DNA of 64,000 nt from Alisma plantago-aquatica (lineage: Eukaryota > Streptophyta > Magnoliopsida > Alismatales > Alismataceae), in the NCBI GenBank assembly GCA_963693085.1, contig OY856413.1:546587879-546651878 (forward strand). The letters run 5' to 3'. The notes beneath the pieces are model-generated. The model did not search any database. It was not told where the DNA came from and worked only from the letters and a program-made list of their open reading frames with translations. Both the position numbers and the translations under genes were made by a program. The stretch's first letter is position 1. The number at the start of each line of letters is the position of its first letter. Shown here one piece after another: positions 11,291-25,100 of the stretch.

Positions 11291-12676
11291 AAACGGAGCC
11301 TCAAGCAACAAGCTATCTGCTCTATGACTGACTGTCATATTGCAGTTATGAATCACCCTTCGAGTGATAAAGGAGTGTGTAGCACCCAGATCAATCAAAA
11401 TAGATACAATGCAGGATGTAGACATATCAGAATATAACAACTTCATCTGACCTGCCACAACCTGAGGGTTGATCACTACATCAGGTGGATTCATTGCATA
11501 GAATCTTGTTGTTGCTTGTGGTTGATTCGGTGCTGACGATCCAGCTTGGGACGCTTGTCCACGTCCTCTAGCTCCTCCTGGAAACTGTCTCCTCTGTGAT
11601 CCTTGCTGACCCTGCCTCTGTGGTTGGGTTACACTCACTGGTCTAGCTCTACAGTCTTTCATTAGATGCCCCATCTTGCCACATATATAACAACTTCTAT
11701 CTTGTTGTTGTGGTCTGGGTGGTCCTGTAACCGACATAGATGCTGAACTGCGAGCCCCTTATAGTGGTAGGCTTCGTCCTCTACCTCTACTCGGTGTCCA
11801 CTGTGTCTGAGCACTAGGTCTAGGTGGTGGTATAGGCGTAGAAAATCTAGGCTTCTTGAAGTCTCTGGATGAAGATCCTTGGAACTGAGGATATCTCTTA
11901 TGGGTTTGCCTCTTCTCTGCTACGGATCTCTCTATCCTTCAGACTGACTCAACGAAGGTAGCAAACCTCTCCCGGTTCTCTAGGGCAGACACAGAAGTAG
12001 TCAACTCAGCGTTCAACCCTTTCTCGAACCGCCTGATCCTTTCTTCATCTGTAGCAGCCATATGCAGACAAAACCGCAGCAACTCCATGAACTTAGCTTC
12101 ATACTCGCTAATGTTCATTAGACCTTGCCTCAACCTCTCGAACTGAGAGATTTTCTCATCCAGGAACGTCTTAGGGAAATATCTATTAATAAATTCCCGT
12201 CGGAAGACTTCCCATGCAACCTCCACACCAGGTCTCTTCTGCTCTTCCATGGTCCACCAATGTCCGGCACTCCCTTTGAGAAGATAGACAACATGTCTAA
12301 CCTTCTCATCTTCTGGGATGTTTAGGATTCTAAAAGCTTTCTCTAGTTCGGTCAACCAAAGGTCGGCATCAGCGGGATCATTAGTTCCAAAGTACTCAGT
12401 TGCTCCAACTTGGCGAAGTCGTTCAAACGTCTTGTCGATTCCTTGTCCTTCAGGTTGGGTAGGTGCCTTAGGTGCAGACATGGGCATCTTATTTGTTATG
12501 TGTGTCATGGCAGTCATAAACTGCCCAAACATGGTCTGGACGGCTGGATTCCCCATGTCAGTTGGATTGAACTGGGGTGGCTCAAGTATAGGTTGTTCTA
12601 TCTCCTGGTTCCTTGCACGTTCTCATGGTGCAGCAACGCTACTCTCTGCCACATATTCCTCATGTGGTCCAGACAT
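11291..12676 (-). pseudogene. Element A Gag and protease N-part
   Basis: This is the start of the gag-pol polyprotein, with ATG at 12674-12676 (MSGPHEEYVAESS). The retrotransposon Gag domain (FERLRQVGATEYFG, DADLWLTELEKAF, HWWTMEEQK, FINRYFP) is followed by a CCHC zinc knuckle, CYICGKMGHLMKDC, around 11650-11692. The protease loop is at 11384-11392, read as D-L-G. B has D-P-G, and many plant copies have D-S-G or D-P-G. Stops include TGA near 12622, TGA 11939-11941 (CGA in B) and TAA near 11760 (CAA in B). The whole polyprotein to 8039 would be about 1545 codons, normal for Tekay. Confidence 0.82.
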
Positions 12677-12743
12677 CCTTAACTTATCTTCTTCTCCTGA
12701 GGAGCAGAAGACACTATTAGATATACTGGAAAACACTAAGAAT

Positions 12744-12748
12744 ATACT
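12744..12748. repeat. Target-site duplication of element B, left
   Basis: ATACT precedes the TGTGGG start of element B. The copy on the other side is AGACT, and B's own leader (AAGGATAGACTCG at 22038) indicates AGACT was the original. The left copy has one G-to-T change. Confidence 0.75.
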
Positions 12749-15700
12749 TGTGGGCTCTGATCTCCAAAACCACGATATAAACTTAGCGGAAGCGACTCGA
12801 TTAACAGTGGAAGACAAAAATCACGGGAAATTAAAACTTTTCGAGATAAGAGCTTGAATCTATAAAAACTTCTTTCATAAAAGGAGATAAACTGTTTACA
12901 TCTCAGATAATTACTTCTTGAGTAATTATATACAACATGATACAAAATCTCAAGAAATCAAAGCTCAAAATCTCATACCAAAAGACTCCAAGGACCTGAG
13001 AGTACAGAGAACACATAGGACTGACTATCTAACTATACAACTCAGCAGTCTGAATCTCCACCTGAGATTTACTGCTGCTCCTGATGCTGCTACTGCTGAT
13101 ATTGGTCACCTGAAGATTTATTCCTTCGCCCTCGAAGACCACCTAAAAAGTTGAAATCTATGGGGTGAGACAATTTTCAATAATTGTCCCAGCGAGAGTT
13201 ATAACTCTTCGCCAGAAGCTTTATTATAGCAACCAAGAATAACATAGGCAATAAAAGCTTTAAGGTAATCAACAACAGATTGTTATTAATTAGAACAACA
13301 ACATTTAAGGAATATGAAGAACCTGTATACTAAGTAATGTATCTTCAACCAATGTATCTCGTAGTTCAACCTAAGCAGATATGCTACGCGGTTGATTATG
13401 TTTTACAAACATTATTATGCCCTGCGGAGATGAGGTATACCGCTCATACTCCAATCGATCACTATTAAGTCGCATTGGTATCATACATAGGTCATTAAAA
13501 GAGCCAGATTCTTATGACCTCATCTTCCTCAGTCAGTAAGAGGATCAACATGCATGACATCTAGTATCTCTACTACTATAGCTTACCGGGGTATTTTGGT
13601 ACTTCGCTATTAGAGTCACAGTGGCATTCTGTACTCTCTTCGCTACCGAAAGATTTCTTGTTTATCTCTCATCGATGTGGTATAAAAGATTTCCTCGGGA
13701 GATTAATGTTACATCACCCCGACATAATACATAGTGAAGGATTGATAGATTAAGATACATCTACATCAATTCCTACACTAGGATGTAAGGAAATTCACAT
13801 CCATATTACCCCACATATTCAAAAGTATGTGCTCCAGGAATCCCCTTAGGAAAACCTGTTTCACCATCATTTAACTCCTGACGATGATGGATCTATGATC
13901 AGGGCTCTACATGGTATGATTATACTTGATTAGTTAGGTACATTTCAGTATTATTTTATCATCATACATGTTTTCAAACATTAATCATTAGCATAGCAGC
14001 TATGAAGGAAGAATACTAAATGTAACAAGCCTAACTCTCATCGATTATCATTTCTCAATATTCTCATCACAAGTCATCTCTTAAAGCATGACCTTGATGG
14101 TATTCATGGCTCTCACAGCCTATCAATCACATAAGATGCTATTAACAAGGCATCAGGATATATCACTATTCATAAAGCTAACAACATGCTTTCAATGAAT
14201 ATAGTATCATCATCCATACCTGGATATGATCATCCTCATAAAGGAACCTGCATAGTTAAATCAACTGATAACAGTAAATAACTCATTTAAAGAAGTTGTA
14301 TCTCCCTACTCATACAAGAGCTAGGTTTCCCTGGTTTTCATCAATTAGGGTTTACTATTCACATTACATATCATCACCCTAGAATTAGGGTTTACCATTC
14401 ACCTCATGGTGAAATGATCTCATAACATCCTCATGTATGAGAAACATCATCATTAAAGACCTCAGATAAGATTAAGATTCATCAATTATCATAATTAGGG
14501 TTTCCATGATCTCACATAAGTGGATCATACCTAAACTTGAACATTCATGTATATTGAAGGTATTTTACTTGAGTTTCCATTATAATTGGTACTTTCTCTC
14601 TCCTCTAACTAGTAGATAGTGTTTACACCACTCTAGATTAGGTTGGGTTGAGTCCTCATTGATTAACACAAGTCAACTCATCACTATCATGTGATTAGGG
14701 TTTGATTAAAACAAGGTATCACTCAATTGAACCTTTCAGGGGCATTTTGGTAATTTACCCATTGACCATCATCATGGGTCAATTCATTAGCCACTTAGTC
14801 CCTTAACATCTTAGGTTACCATTAGGGTTTAGATTAGATCATCATTGAACCATTTACACCTTCAAGTGATTAAGTATAATCAACCTTGAAGGTCTCCAAT
14901 TGGTTTAGGGTTTAACCTTCAGCCTTCAACCCATTTGATTCTTAAACGACCTTGAACTTGTTTAATCTCAAATGACCTTGAATCCATTTGAACCTTAAAC
15001 GAGTGTGGACCCACTTAATCTTAAACGGGTATGGACCCATTTAAGTCCAAACGAGTGTGGACCCGTTTGAGCCTAAACGAGTGTGAACCCGTTTGAGCTT
15101 AAACGGGTGTGAACCCGTTTGGACTCAAACGAGTGTGAACTCATTTGGACTCAAATGAGTGTGGACTTGTTTGGACTCAAATGAGTGAACTCGTTTGGTC
15201 TAAAACGATTGTGGGTCTACTTGGGTTCAAGCCGCATGAACATAAAAGGTGACACAAAGTTTATGCTTGAATAGGATTTCTTATGTTGAAGCTTTCAATT
15301 GGCCCACGCCATGTTAACCATATACAAATTGAGTCAATTAGGATGAGCCTCAATTAACTGGACACCAAATTGACCCTCAATTGAAAGCCAATTAGGGTTA
15401 AATCTAACTCAATTAGGGTTTCCAATCGGCTAATCATCAATGTTCAACAATATGATTCAAATCAGAGTTGAACCTATCAATTGACCTCCAATTGGGCCCA
15501 AACTTGGCTCAAACGGTCTTGAGGTCATTTGGATGACCTCCAAACGATCTTCAGACCGTTTGCCCAAAGTTTGACCTAAAACCAAAATGATTTGATAAGG
15601 GTTGAGCCCTAATTAAATTAAAATCAGCACTTTTCATCAATTTATCAACATCTTGTAATTGGACCCTCAAACCATCAAATTTCTTTAACCCTAGACCTCC

Positions 15701-17275
15701 AATCGATCTTGGGGTGTCACTAAACGAGTGTGAGATTGTTTGGATGAACCTCCAAATGGGTTGGAACCCGTTTGGGACCTTCAACCCAAAACTCAACAAG
15801 ATCTATATTGAAATCAGCAACTTTCACCCGATTAGGGTTAGGTTATTGAAGTGTCTTCAACTCTTAATTGGTTAGGAATTAGATTACAATTCTTTGTAGG
15901 AATGAAATTCAATACATTATGAACAGACCCTCAAATGGTCGTACCTTGGTCAACCCTATGAAACGGTCTTGGGGTCGTTTTGATCCAAACGATCTTGCAG
16001 GATCGTTTGAGATCAAACGGGTTGAACCCGTTTGACCTTAAACGAGTTGCACCTGTTTGGACCAAAAGGGTTCAAGGTCGTTTCATAAAGTGACCTAGGA
16101 ATCCAAGCCCATCATCCTCAACCTCTGTTCAGGTCAGTTCCTCCACCGTTTTGCTTGCAAAAGAGCAAGGAAGAAGGGAGGTAGAAGAAGAACTAATCAT
16201 AGAAAACAAGAACAAAGATATGCATAACAAAGCTAAGAGTTAGAGTTATAAAACCCGCCTCAAACGTGGTTCCTAGAGCTTCCAAGCTTCCAAGCTTCAA
16301 GCCTTTAATGGCGTCTTGAGCTCCACAGGTCGGCCAAGGTCAATTCTTCAAGAAAAAGATGGGGATGGTCGGCTAGAACAAGGAACCTAAGTAAGAAAAC
16401 TAGCAATTCAACCTTGTAATACGATTTCCTCCATGAATCCAAGCTAGAAGGTGGTGTTCTCTTACCTAGAACAGGTTGGTCGTCCCCTTGAGCTCCTGAG
16501 CTTTGCTTTGGCTGGTTGAGAAAGATAAGTAGTGAGGAAGTGAAGGAAAATGTTTGCTTGGTTTGGAAAGAAAGGTGCTTATATAGTTTAGGCTGATTTA
16601 CACCATAAAGACCTCTAGAACTTTGAAATTCTCATCCAAGTCCTTTCTTATTGAAGGGAACGTCCAATCTCATCTAAACTTATGCAAAGCTCATGAAATC
16701 TCAAGATCTAGGGGTAAAGAAAGCCAACTTTCAACTAGGGTACATACATGAAAGGTTTCCTTACTCAAACTTAGTGAATTTTATGTACAAAGGTCATTTT
16801 TCTTATCTGATTATTCATTGATGTGTCCCTTTCACCATTTCTACTCTAAATGATGACAAGAGTCATAAAAGATGTTCTAGATGGTGTATTTTACAAGTTG
16901 CACTCCTCAAATTGGGTAAATTGCATTTTACTCCAAATTAGGGTTTTTTAAGCAAAAGGATTATTCCACAAGCTGCATCTAGATGCCCAAGCTTGGGAAA
17001 TCCATCATGTCTCATCATATTCACTCATATGATGTCTCATTATCAAAAGAACATCTTAACCTATGCAATTGCAAGTTAACCCCTTAACTGGGTAATTTGC
17101 ACATAAGCCCCCGCATTACCAAAATAATACTACAACTTTGTTTAAAAAGGACAAAATTGAAAGTATATGTTCCTGAGGAACTTAATTACATGTCAAAAGA
17201 TAATCACCAGGGTTTAATTACATATTTAGGCAAAACACCTAGGGTTAGTTTATAACCCAGGTCAGGGACGTTACA
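12749..17275 (-). repeat. Element B 3' LTR
   Basis: This is the left LTR, 4527 bp. It contains AAACGAGTGTG/ACCCGTTT hairpins at about 14940-15215 and 15515-16065, frequent ATTAGGGTTT motifs and a minus-strand TATA box at 16577-16586 (CTATATAAGC). It is collinear with 22108-26605 throughout. Confidence 0.9.
14938..15215. repeat. Hairpin array, AAACGAGTG...CCCGTTT type
   Basis: About nine successive units alternate AAACGAGTGTG or AAACGGGTGTG with GACCCGTTTG or GAACCCGTTTG, so neighbouring units can pair. The partner LTR has the array at about 24300-24535, with roughly one unit fewer. Related hairpins recur at 15510-15560 and 15960-16065. Confidence 0.78.
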
Positions 17276-17296
17276 AATTATCCACCCCTTACAAGG
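17276..17296 (-). promoter_or_regulatory. Element B polypurine tract
   Basis: This is the same purine-rich minus-strand tract as in element A (TTGTAAGGGGTGGATAATT), immediately inside the 3' LTR end at 17275. Confidence 0.65.
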
Positions 17297-17324
17297 ATTT
17301 CGTCCTCGAAATCAACAAAACGTA

Positions 17325-18704
17325 TTAGGAGAAAAGAGCAGGGTATTTCCTTCTCATCTCATCCTCTAGTTCCCAAGTGGCTTCTTCAACACCACGGTGG
17401 TTCCAGAGGACTTTCACAAGGCTTATATCTTTCTTCTTTAACTTTTTAGTTCTGCTATCAAGGATTGACACTGGTCCTTCCTCGTAAGATATGTCATCAT
17501 TCAATTCTACCTCCATAGGTTGTAGAACTGACTCAGTGTCGGGGTGACATTTCCTCAGCATAGAAATGTGAAACACAGGGTGTAACCTCTGCAACTCTGG
17601 TGGTAACTCTAGTCTATAGGCTACCTTTCCAACCCGTTCAATGATTGGATAATGTCCCATAAATCTAGGTGCTAACTTTCCTTTCCTTCCAAAGCGAAGG
17701 ACTCCTTTCCAAGGTGAGACCTTGAGGTATACTCTGTCTCCAACCTGGAACTCTAACGGTCTACGGCGCTTATCAGCATACGACTTCTGTCTATCCTGTG
17801 CAGTCTTAAGTTGTTGTTGTATAACTTTGATCTTCTCTATAGTTTGCTGCACAAGATCAGGACCTAACAACTGATGTTCACCAGTCTCATACCAACACAA
17901 AGGGGATCTACAATATCTACCATACAAGGCTTCATAAGGTGCCATATCAATACTATGCTGATAGCTATTGTTATAGGCAAACTCTATCAAGCTTAGGTGT
18001 AGATCCCAACTTCCGATAAACTGGAGAACACATGCTCTCAATAGGTCTTCCAAGGTCTGTATGGTTCTTTTCGACTGTCCATCAGTCTGTGGATGAAAAG
18101 CCGTACTAAACCTTAGCTTGGTGCCTAAGGCTCTGTGTAGCTTCTCCCAAAAGTGACTTGTAAACTGGGGACCTCTGTCAGAAACTATGGTGACAGGAAC
18201 TCCATGCAAACGCACTATCTCTTGAACATACAACTGTGATAACCTTTCAGTAGAAAAGGTTGTTTTGACAGGTAAGAAATGCGCTGTCTTAGTCAACCTA
18301 TCAACAACTACCCAAATGGAATCATGTCCTTTGCTTGTCCTAGGTAGGCCAACAACAAAGTCCATGGTCACATGGTTCCACTTCCACTGTGGTATGGGTA
18401 AAGGTTGCATTGTTCCTACAGGCCTTTGGTGTTCAGCTTTAACTTGTTGACACACAGGACACCTCATCACAAACTATGAAACATCCTTCTTCATTCCAGG
18501 CCACCAATACAAATCTTTCAAATTTCGATACATCTTGGTGCTCCCTGGATGCATAGCATACATCAAAGAATGAGATTCTTCCAAAACTAACTTCCTCAAG
18601 TTATCCATATCTGGCACTATCATCCTCCCATGATAACATGCTACATGATCATCTGAGTCATAGAAACCATCTCGCTTCTCATTTCCATACTCTGATCTAA
18701 TCTG
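17325..18704 (-). pseudogene. Element B integrase with chromodomain-like tail
   Basis: This is the integrase half of B's pol. The zinc-domain end [11 protein letters not shown] leads into the catalytic core with D in [10 protein letters not shown] in IVSDRGPQF and, because of one change, GQSKRTIQT where A and C have GQSERT. The third catalytic residue Glu is thus Lys in this copy. The tail has HPVFHISMLRK and VKVLWNHRGVEEATWELE and ends YPALFS. TAG at 18474-18476 interrupts the zinc domain. A second TAG at 18705-18707 (CAG in A) separates this part from RT/RNase H. B cannot supply active integrase. Confidence 0.85.
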
Positions 18705-20640
18705 CTAAACTACAGCATCAACCTGTTGTGCCTCCTTAATCTGCTCTCTTAGGGTAGGTTTAATATGCATCTCAGCCAACAACCTGGCTAACAATGACAC
18801 CTTCAACTGTACATTGTCTTGCCTTAAAGAGATAAGCATATCTCTCTTAGAGCATACTAAAGAGTTTAGTTGTGCTCTATCCATGGTTGATGTTGCTGAT
18901 TTCCTACTCAAGGCATCTGCAACCACATTGGCCTTTCCTGGATGGTAATCAATTGTACAATTGTAGTCCTTGATTAACTCCATCCAGCGACGTTGCCTCA
19001 TGTTAAGCTCATGCTGAGAGAAGATATACTTAAGATTTTTGTGATCTGTGAAAATCTGGAATGTCTCTCCGTAGAGATAATGTCTCCAGATTTTCAGGGC
19101 ATGAACCACCACAGCTAACTCCAGATCATGTGTCGGATAATTCCCTTCGTGTTTCTTAAGCTGTCGTGAAGCAAAAGAAATCACTTGCTTATCCTGCATC
19201 AACACGCATCCGAGTCCATTCTTGGAGGCATCACAGAAAATTATGTATCCTTTTCCTTGCTCAGGTAACACAAGCAGAGGTGCACTTGTCAACCTCTCCT
19301 TCAACAGCTGAAAAGACTGTTGACACTTATCACTCCAGGTAAAAGGAACATCTTTCCGGGTTAACTTGGTTAAGGGTAAGGCTATAGAACTGAAATTCTT
19401 AATAAACCTTCGATAATAACCAGCTAATCCCAAGAAACTACGAATCTCCATTGGTGTCTTCGGTTGTTCCCACTGTAGAATAGATTCTACCTTTGTAGGT
19501 TCAACACAAATACCCGAGGCAGATATCACATGTCCAAGAAAAGATACTTTCGGCAACCAGAACTTGCACTTGCTAAACTTAGCATATAGCTTATGTTTTC
19601 TTAGCAGAGTTAGAGCCTGTCGGAGATGCTGTTCATGCTGCTGAGCATCCTTACTATAAATCAGAATGTCATCTATGAAGACGACAACACACTGATCAAG
19701 CAAAGGTCGAAAAACTCTATTCATGAGTTCCATGAATGCAGTCGGTGCATTGGTTAGTCCAAACAACATAACCGTGAACTCATAGTGACCATATCGTGTC
19801 CTAAAGGCAGACTTGGATATGTCACTATCCTTAATACAGAGTTGATGATATCCAGACCTCAAGTCTATCTTTGAGAAGACTGTTGCACCACGCAACTGGT
19901 CAAAAAGATCATCAATCCTCGGTAATGGGTACTTATTCTTTATTGTTACTTTATTGAGTTGTCTATAATCAATGCACAACCGCATTGACCCATCTTTCTT
20001 TTTAACAAACAAAACCGGAGCACCCCACGGTGAAGTGCTCGGTCGGATAAAACCTTTCTCAAGCAACTCTTGAAGTTGTTTCTTGAGTTCTGCCATCTCA
20101 GCAGGCGCCATCCTATACGGTGTCTGGGCTATAGGTTTTGTATCTGGGATCAAATTGATTTCAAAATCAATTTCCCGAGGCGGTGGTATACCTGGAAATT
20201 CTTCAGGAAACATGTCCTTGAATTCCCTGACTATAGGAACTTTAGCAGGGTTGGGACCTTCTTTGGTAACATCTACTACATGTGCCAGGAATGCATAACA
20301 TCCTTGCCTCATCAGCTTGTTAGCAACCATAGCTGATACAAGACAGGTGGGCAGAATCTTTCTCTCTCCTTGAAAGATCCATGTGCTGCTATCATCAACA
20401 AACACAGCCTGTTTGGATTCACAATCCAAGACAACTCGATACCTTTCTAAGGTATCCATCCCGAGGATTATATCAAATCCTTACATATCAAGTGGTATAA
20501 GGTCCACTTGAATGCGATGATCAGAAAAGAAGAGGATGCAGGGAGAGCATACCTCCTACAAAATGGCAGACCCACTCAACGGAGTCTCCAAAAACAAGCT
20601 ATCTGCCCTATGACTAATTGTCATATTGCAGTTCGAATCA
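18705..20640 (-). pseudogene. Element B protease C-part, reverse transcriptase and RNase H
   Basis: A 584-codon open stretch (18708-20459) begins [16 protein letters not shown]. It contains complete RT motifs [36 protein letters not shown] and F-I-D-D (19668-19679), followed by RNase H motifs including [25 protein letters not shown] and [10 protein letters not shown]. All catalytic residues I can check are present. Upstream are TAA at 20481-20483, shared with element A, and TAG at 20556-20558 where A has CAG. Near 20636 one base is missing relative to A, which shifts the frame between Gag/protease and the rest. Confidence 0.87.
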
Positions 20641-21976
20641 CTCTCTGAGTGACAAAGGAGTGTGTAGCACCCGGGTCAATCAGAACAGATACAACACAGG
20701 ATTTAGACATATCATAATATAAAAGTTCCATCTGACCTGCCACTACCCGTGGATTCACCACTGCATCTGGTGGGTTCATAGCATAGAACCTCGCTATCGC
20801 GTGGTGTTGAGGTGGTGCTGATGATCCAGCTTGAGACGCTTGTCCACGTCCTCGAGCTGCTCCTTGAGATTGCCTTCTTTGTGATCCCTGTTGACTCTAT
20901 CTCAGAGGCTGTGTCACACTGACAGGCCTAGATCGGCAGTCCTTCATCAAATGTCCCACCTTCCCACAGTTGTAACAGCTCTTCTCCAGTTGTTGTGGTC
21001 TGGGTGGTCCTGTAACTGACATTGATGCTGAACTGTGAGTCTCTTGTAGTGGTAGGCTATGTCCCCTGCCTCTACTCGGTGTCCACTGTGTCTGAGCACT
21101 AGTTCTGGGTGGTGAAGGTGTAGGTGCAGAGAATCTAGGCTTCTTAAAGTTTCTAGATGAAGAACCCTGGAACTGCGGATAGCTTTTATGGGTTTGTCTC
21201 TTCTCGACTACGGATTTCTCTATCCTTCGGACTGACTCAACGAAGGTAGCAAACCTCTCCCGATTCTCTAGGGCAGACACGGGAGTAGTCAAGTCGGCGT
21301 TTAAACCCTTCTTGAACCTTCTGATTCTTTCTTCTTCTGTGGCATCCATGTGCGGAAAAAACCGTAATAACTCCATGAACTTAGCTTCATACTCGCTAAT
21401 GTTCATCATGCCTTGCCTCAATCTCTCAAACTAAGAGATCTTCTCATCTAGGAAGGTCTTTGGAAAATATCTATTGATAAATTCCCGATGAAAATCTTCC
21501 CACAAGATCTCCACTCCAGGCCTTTTCTACTCTTCCATGGTCCACCACTGACTAGCACTTCCCTTGAGAAGATAGACAGCATGTCTAACCTTATGAGCTT
21601 CTGGGATGTTGAGGATTCTAAAAGCTTTCTCCAACTCTGTTAACCACAGATCGGCATCTGCAGGATCAGCTATTCCAAAGTATTCGGTTGCTCCGACACG
21701 ACGAAGTCGCTCGAACGTCTTACCGATACCTTGTCCTTCAGGCTGGGCAGGTGCCCTAGGTGTAGGCATGGGGATCCTGTCGGTGATGTGTGTCATAGCA
21801 GTCATAAACTGCCCAAACATAGTTTGAACAGCTGGGTTTCCCATGTCAGCTGGGTCAAACTGAGGTGGCTCTCTGGGTGGCTCAGGTACAGGTTGTTCTA
21901 TCTCCGGGTTCCTTGCACCTCCTTGGGGTGCAGCAACACTACTTTCTGCCACGTACTCCTCGTGTTGTTCAGACAT
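20641..21976 (-). pseudogene. Element B Gag and protease N-part
   Basis: Gag starts at ATG 21974-21976 (MSEQHEEYVAESS). The Gag domain has DADLWLTELEKAF and QWWTMEE, then the zinc knuckle CYNCGKVGHLMKDC and the protease loop D-P-G-A-T. In-frame stops are TAG 21527-21529, TAG 21431-21433 and TAG 20897-20899. In each case element A has a Gln codon there. A one-base deletion near 20636 lies at the downstream end. The N-terminal proline-rich segment (PVPEPPREPPQFDPAD) is intact here but partly lost in A. Confidence 0.83.
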
Positions 21977-22090
21977 CCTTAATTATCTTCTTCTCCTGAG
22001 GAGCAGAAGACTCTATTAGATATGAAAGAGATACTAAGGATAGACTCGACATCCGTAGTCCTATGTCTCTGTAGACTCAGCGAACCTAGA

Positions 22091-22102
22091 GCCCTGATAC
22101 CA
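22091..22102 (-). promoter_or_regulatory. Element B primer-binding site (tRNA-iMet)
   Basis: The minus strand reads TGGTATCAGGGC, one base different from the canonical TGGTATCAGAGC complement of initiator tRNA-Met, five bases inside the 5' LTR. Confidence 0.82.
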
Positions 22103-22107
22103 CTAAT

Positions 22108-25100
22108 TGTGGGCTCTGATCTCCAAAACCACGATATAAACTTAGCGGAAGCGACTCGATTAATAGAGAAAGACAAAAATCATAGGAAATTAAAACTTTT
22201 CGAGATAAGAGCTTGAATCTATAAAAACTTCTTTCATAAAAGGAGATAAACTGTTTACATCTCAGATAATTACTTGTTGAGTAATTATATACAACATGAT
22301 ACAAAATCTCAAGAACTCAAAACCAAAATCTCAGACCAAAAGACTCCAAGGACCTGAGAGTACAGAGAACACATAGGACTGACTATCTAACTATACAACT
22401 CAGCAGTCTGAATCTCCACCTGAGATTTACTACTGCTCCTGATGCTGCTACTGTTGATATTGGTCACCTGAAGATTTATTCCTTCGCCCTCGACGACCAC
22501 CTAAAAAGTTGAAATCTACGGGGTGAGACAATTTTAAATAATTGTCCCAGCGAGAGTTATAACTCTTTGCCAGAAGCTTTATTATAGCAACCAAGAATAA
22601 CATAGGCAATAAATGCTTTAAGGTAATCAGCAGCAGATTGCTATTAATTAGAACAACAACATTTAAGGAATATGAAGAACATGTATACTAAGTAATGTAT
22701 CTTCAACCAATGTATCTCGTAGTTCAACCTAAGCAGATATGCTATGCGGTTGATTATGTTTTACAAACATTATTATGCCCTGCCAAGATGAGGTATACCG
22801 CTCATACTCCAACCGATCACTATTAAGTCGCATCGGTATCATACATAGGTTATTAAAAGAGTCGGATTCTTATGACCTCATCTTCCTCAGTCAGTAAGAG
22901 GATCAACATGCAGGACATCTAGTGTCTCTACTACTATAGCTTACCAGGGTATTCTGGTACTTCGCTATTAGAGTCACAGTGGCATTTTGTACTCTCTTCT
23001 CTACCGAAAGATTTCTTGTTTATCTCTCATCGATGCGGTATAAAAGATTTCCTCGGGAGATTAATGTTACATCACCCCGGCATAATACATAGTGAAGAAT
23101 TGATAGATGAAGATACATCTACATCAATTCATACACTAGGATGTAAGGAAACTCACAGCCATATTACCCCACATATTCAAAAGTATGTGCTCCAGGAATC
23201 CCCTTAGGAAAACCTGTTTCACCATCATTTAACTCCTGACGATGGATCTATGATCAGGGCTCTACATGGTATGATTATACTTGATTAGTTAGGTACATTT
23301 CAGTATTCTTTTATCACCATACATGTTTTCAAACATTAATCATTAGCATAGCAGCTATGAAGGAAGAATACTAAATGTAACAAGCCTAACTCTCATCGAT
23401 TATCATTTCTCAATATTCTCATCACAAGTCATCTCTTAAAGCATGACCTTGATGGTATTCATGGCTCTCACAGCCTATCAATCACATAAGATGCTATTAA
23501 CAAGGCATCAGGATATATCACTATTCATAAAGCTAACAGCATGCTTTCAATGAATATAGTATCATCATCCATACCTGGATATGATCATCTTCATAAAGGA
23601 ACCTGCATAGTTAAATCAACTGATAACAATAAATAACTCATTTAAAGAAGTTGTATCTCCCTACTCATACAAGAGCTAGGTTTCCCTGGTTTTCATCAAT
23701 TAGGGTTTACTATTCACATTACATATCATCACCCTAGAATTAGGGTTTACCATTCACCTCATGGTGAAATGATCTCATAACATCCTCATGTATGAGAAAC
23801 ATCATCATTAAAGACCTCAGATAAGATTAAGATTCATCAATTATCATAATTAGGGTTTCCATGATCTCACATAAGTGGATCATACCTAAACTTGAACATT
23901 CATGTATATTGAAGGTATTTTACTTGAGTTTCCATTATAATTGGTACTTTCTCTCTCCTCTAACTAGTAGATAGTGTTTACACCACTCTAGATTAGGTTG
24001 GGTTAAGTCCTCATTGATTAACTCAAGTCAACTCATCACTATCATGTGATTAGGGTTTGATTAAAACAAGGTATCACTCAATTGAACCTTTCAGGGGCAT
24101 TTTGGTAATTTACCCATTGACCATCATCATGGGTCAATTCATTAGCCACTTAGTCCCTTAACATCTTAGGTTACCATTAGGGTTTAGATTATATCATCAT
24201 TGAACCATTTACACCTTCAAGTGATTAAGTATAATCAACCTTGAAGGTCTCCAATTGGTTTAGGGTTTAACCTTCAACCTTCAACCCATTTGATTCTTAA
24301 ACGACCTTGAACTTGTTTAATCTCAAATGACCTTGAATCCATTTGAACCTTAAATGAGTGTGGACCCACTTAATCTTAAACGGGTATGGACCCATTTAAG
24401 TCCAAACGAGTGTGGACCCGTTTGAGCCTAAACGAGTGTGAACCCGTTTGAGCTTAAACGGGTGTGAACCCGTTTGGACTCAAACGAGTGTGGACTTGTT
24501 TGGACTCAAACGAGTGTGAACTTGTTTGGTATAAAATGATTGTGGGTCTACTTGAGTTCAAACCGCATGAACATAAAAGGTGACACAAAGTTTATGCTTG
24601 AATAGGATTTCTTATGTTGAAGCTTTCAATTGGCCCAAGCCATGTTAACCATATACAAATTGAGTCAATTAGGATGAGCCTCAATTAACTGGACACCAAA
24701 TTGACCCTCAATTGAAAGCCAATTAGGGTTAAATCTAACTCAATTAGGGTTTCCAATCGGCTAATCATCAATGTTCAACAATATGATTCAAATCAGAGTT
24801 GAACCTATTAATTGACCTCCAATTGGGCCCAAACTTGGCTCAAACGGTCTTGAGGTCGTTTGGATGACCTCCAAACGATCTTGAGACCGTTTGCCCAAAG
24901 TTTGACCAAAAACCAAAATGATTTGATAAAGATTGAGCCCTAATTAAATTAAAATCAGCACTTTTCATCAATTTATCAACATCTTGTAATTGGACCCTCA
25001 AACCATCAAATTTCTTTAACCCTAGACCTCCAATCAATCTTGGGGTGTCACTAAACGAGTGTGAGATCGTTTGGATGAACCCCCAAACGGTTTGGAACCC

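Noticed and set aside
11390..20712. Protease loop D-L-G (A) and D-P-G (B) as an inactivating lesion
   Set aside because: Variant loops such as D-P-G are, as I recall, common in annotated plant gypsy polyproteins, so loss of activity cannot be claimed from this alone.
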